Assembly (NCBI GenBank): GCA_943324415.2
Contig: CALPLN020000078.1
Span: forward strand, 1 to 8,722
Direction of reading: 5' to 3'
Length of the DNA stretch: 8,722 nucleotides
Source: Sediminibacterium ginsengisoli
Lineage (GTDB): Bacteria > Bacteroidota > Bacteroidia > Chitinophagales > Chitinophagaceae
The position numbers were made by a program, and so were the translations under genes. Positions 7,701 to 8,722 of the stretch are shown here, one piece after another. A model generated the notes under the pieces. The model saw only the letters and a list, made by a program, of their open reading frames with translations. It was not told where the DNA came from and did not search any database. Position 1 is the first letter of the stretch; the number at the start of each line of letters is the position of its first letter.

Positions 7701-7859
7701 GGTTATATTGCACCTACAAAGCAAGTTCAGGAAGTATATCAAGTATTGAAAGTACAAGTAGACGCAGAGTTCAATAAGTTAGAGACCCTTAAGAAAACAG
7801 GAGTAAAACAATTGAATGACGCAGTGCATCAATTGTCCATCCCGATTATTGGAGGATAA
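4722..7859 (+). CDS. Secreted sortilin/Vps10-like BNR (Asp-box) beta-propeller protein, copy 2
   Basis: A 1045-residue paralog of the upstream protein, with the same architecture and unknown biochemical role. The signal peptide covers residues 1-22 (likely cleavage TNA|QK) without a lipobox. Eleven Asp-boxes start at 83, 138, 189, 247, 297, 343, 384, 529, 596, 649 and 693, each within two to seven residues of its counterpart in copy 1. Shared marks include LESGGAGSGMY at 235-245, HGDHHDLWIDP at 357-367, LSPDLTTDD at 539-547 and GRSIYILDD at 728-736. A short Gly/Arg-rich stretch (about 764-773) leads into a beta-rich Ig-like region (about 786-891) and a Lys/Glu-rich helical tail (about 896-1035). 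The ATG at 4722 is preceded by AT-rich sequence and no Shine-Dalgarno. The gene is either in an operon with copy 1 through the leaky hairpin at 4651-4674 or has its own weak promoter. It ends before a strong bidirectional terminator. A glycosidase role is possible by family name but unsupported by any catalytic motif I can see. Confidence 0.9.
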   Translation: MKKLLFVFVAFAGLMTVSPTNAQKKKSTEPIKPVELSQDPIIKAQSFRLVGPFRGGRAAAGVGAYSDVNTFYMGATGGGVWKTSDAGNNWKNISDGYFGGTIGAIAIAPSNESILYVGEGENSMRGNVSEGLDGMWKSTDDGKTWKNIGLKEARHIVRVIVHPKNPDIVWAAVMGHLFGPNENRGVYKSLDGGATWKKVLYVNPQTGASDLIIDPSNPDVMYAGTWELIRTPYSLESGGAGSGMYKSTDGGNTWASIKNNKGLPKGVWGIVGVAVAKSNTDKLYALIENANGGLYVSNDAGKNWELASSDNNIRQRAWYYTKVFVDPADENKVYCPNVNFMVSSDGGKSFTSLRTPHGDHHDLWIDPKNGKRMIVSDDGGAQVSLDAGRNWSSMMNQPTVQAYRLSTDNSFPYRILAAQQDNSAFRIKSSTYGAFIGENDFDVTAGGESGYIVADPLNSDIVYGGSYGGLITRFDHKTGENRIINVWPDNPMGAGAEAMKYRFQWNHPIFFSPHNPKKLYTAGNHLFSTENEGASWTMLSPDLTTDDKAKQKSSGGPITQDNTSVEYYCTIFTAAESPVEKDLLWTGSDDGIISVSKDGGKTWANVTPKDAPKWIMWNRVEVDPIRKGTAYFAGTRYKLDDFAPYIYKTTDYGTTWTKITNGIDPLHFTRAIVASPRQAGVLFAGTEYGLYVSINDGASWERFQLNLPVTPITDLLIKDQNLIVATQGRSIYILDDLSFVENFKPTPTVSQVFPIANTYRVPPQMGGRRGRGASVSMPANVGMNPAKGVVIKYWKAYGSESDSTRVMISILDDQKKVIKTINHSEPGGPSTEAGFQTFVWNMYHKEAEKPEAGLILWNGSTSPVLAAPGKYTAKVTIDNTVTEQPFTIVADPNYKVSDADLKAQEQFLLKVSTTFSEIMKNLKSIKELRAQINMLQKKTKDSTFQKQAKEVLANLTSIEEALHQTKAKSGQDVLNFPIRLDDKIAGVFESAASGYIAPTKQVQEVYQVLKVQVDAEFNKLETLKKTGVKQLNDAVHQLSIPIIGG

Positions 7860-7890
7860 GCTTCATTGTATTGATTGATTGCGAATTGAG

Positions 7891-7928
7891 CATAAAAAAA
7901 GTCCCGAACATTCGGGACTTTTTTTATG
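7891..7928. terminator. Bidirectional intrinsic terminator between convergent genes
   Basis: An 18-base arm (CATAAAAAAAGTCCCGAA, 7891-7908) and its exact complement (7911-7928) flank a two-base centre. The GC-rich GTCCCG/CGGGAC core is bracketed by seven A's on one side and seven T's on the other, so it forms a textbook Rho-independent terminator on both strands. It sits 31 bases after the propeller copy 2 stop and 50 bases after the stop of the minus-strand NamZ-family gene, and should end both transcripts. Confidence 0.92.
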
Positions 7929-7978
7929 CCTATTAAAATCAGTATGAATTTCTTCAATATAATTTTACGGACTTTGAT

Positions 7979-8722
7979 TTATTCAAAATCCTTGTACAGT
8001 AAATATTGTTTACGCATTTTTTTAAATGCGATTAAGCCTGGTTGCCAGCTAGCTCTAATGGCTGCTGCAGTTTGGCCTGATTTTAATTGTTCCATCAATA
8101 TTGCATTACCAGCTAACTTATTAAAGAAATAGTCGGTGGCTAATTTTGATTTAGGCTCAATAAAAAAACTGTCTTTAACTGGGAAAGCTTGGTACATCTC
8201 AATGATCAAATCTAAGTCGATCTTATTTTTTGGTGCTTGTTGATTGCTTAAATCCCATCCGTAACATTTTTGTCCATAAAGTTTAGAACTCATAGCACCA
8301 GTTCTTGGGCCTGGAGTAAAACTAAAAGCTTTTCCTTTGATACTAGGATGTCCAATATAAGCAAATGCATGCGCTGTGCCACGACCTTCGCTCATGACTG
8401 ATCCTTCGATCAAACAAGTTGTTGGATACCAATAAATGGCATTCATGTCTGGTAAGTTTGGAGAAGGTGCAATATTGAAGGTATACATTGATTTATGGTC
8501 ATAGTTTTTACAAGCAATCACGGTTAATTGAATTGGACTTGCAGATTTATTGATATTGCTATCAGCAGGTGCAGTCAACCATTTTTCACCCACCAACATT
8601 TTTGCATATTCTCCAATGGTCATGCCATACACAATAGGCACTTCTTTTTTACCTATAAAGCTGCTATAGGGTTTTTCTAAAATAGGGCCATCCACATAGT
8701 GACCATTTGGGTTAGGGCGGTC
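7979..8722 (-). CDS. DUF1343 / NamZ-family exo-beta-N-acetylmuramidase, C-terminal part
   Basis: Minus-strand gene with its stop at 7979-7981, open to the right edge, leaving 247 visible residues. A GTG at 8695 is in frame but is not the start, because the family motif DRPNPNG lies upstream of it at visible residues 1-7. Other DUF1343 marks are YGMTIGEYA (32-40), APSPNLPD (85-92), YPTTCLIEG (99-107) and SEGRGT (111-116). The typical C-terminus has KLAGN (202-206), IRASWQPGL (222-230) and FKKMRKQYLLY (233-243). Characterised NamZ proteins (GH171, e.g. Bacillus YbbC) remove N-acetylmuramic acid from the non-reducing ends of peptidoglycan fragments during cell-wall turnover or scavenging. Roughly 130-180 N-terminal residues, including any signal peptide, are outside the window, so export cannot be checked. 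The gene converges on propeller copy 2 across a shared terminator, so it is not in that operon. Family assignment is strong; exact substrate is inferred. Confidence 0.88.
   Translation of the reverse strand, partial: DRPNPNGHYVDGPILEKPYSSFIGKKEVPIVYGMTIGEYAKMLVGEKWLTAPADSNINKSASPIQLTVIACKNYDHKSMYTFNIAPSPNLPDMNAIYWYPTTCLIEGSVMSEGRGTAHAFAYIGHPSIKGKAFSFTPGPRTGAMSSKLYGQKCYGWDLSNQQAPKNKIDLDLIIEMYQAFPVKDSFFIEPKSKLATDYFFNKLAGNAILMEQLKSGQTAAAIRASWQPGLIAFKKMRKQYLLYKDFE

Noticed and set aside
1440..7859. Recurring DNA units such as GATGGTGGTAAAACATGG, considered as a DNA repeat array
   Set aside because: They encode the Asp-box motif (DGGKTW), are unevenly spaced by roughly 130-430 bases and vary at wobble positions. 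This is protein-level repetition, not a CRISPR or satellite repeat.
1440..7859. Assigning the propellers as sialidases or GH74 xyloglucanases
   Set aside because: Asp-boxes occur in many unrelated propellers. I see no sialidase Arg triad with FRIP motif, and no GH74 catalytic aspartate pair that I could place with confidence.
7926..8132. A 68-codon plus-strand reading frame starting inside the terminator
   Set aside because: It begins at the edge of the terminator hairpin and mostly lies antisense to the well-supported NamZ-family gene. The peptide resembles nothing I know.

Overview
The window looks like an ordinary chromosomal segment of a Bacteroidota bacterium, most likely of the Chitinophagaceae type (family-level placement is inference). 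Supporting signs are AT-leaning DNA, genes without Shine-Dalgarno sequences, promoter-like boxes resembling the Bacteroidota TAnnTTTG/TTG consensus, large secreted Asp-box propeller proteins, and a DUF1343/NamZ protein. I see no mobile element, CRISPR array, rRNA or tRNA, and no stretch over 300 bases lacks a gene.

Layout, left to right. (1) The left edge cuts a minus-strand gene whose first 30 codons resemble the N-terminus of class 2 dihydroorotate dehydrogenase (pyrD). (2) A divergent plus-strand thiolase follows, with its best start at 179 and all catalytic motifs intact. (3) Two very large plus-strand genes come next, encoding secreted proteins of 1068 and 1045 residues. Both belong to the sortilin/Vps10-like, BNR/Asp-box 'glycosyl hydrolase-like' family and are tandem paralogs. 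Each has a signal peptide, 11 Asp-boxes in almost the same register, an HxDHHxxWIxP motif, a GRS..(W/Y)(V/I)LDD motif closing the propeller region, an Ig-like segment and a helical C-terminus. A 24-bp perfect palindrome separates them. (4) After a strong bidirectional terminator, a convergent minus-strand gene encodes the C-terminal 247 residues of a DUF1343/NamZ-family protein, probably an exo-beta-N-acetylmuramidase. Its N-terminus lies beyond the right edge.

Functionally, the thiolase (fatty-acid beta-oxidation or acetoacetyl-CoA metabolism) and PyrD (pyrimidine synthesis) are core metabolism. The propeller pair and the NamZ protein are probably exported and act in the cell envelope. Nothing in the sequence ties the propeller pair to the NamZ gene beyond adjacency. 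No new defence or mobile system is evident. The part most worth a second look is the tandem propeller pair, whose biochemical role I cannot assign from sequence.
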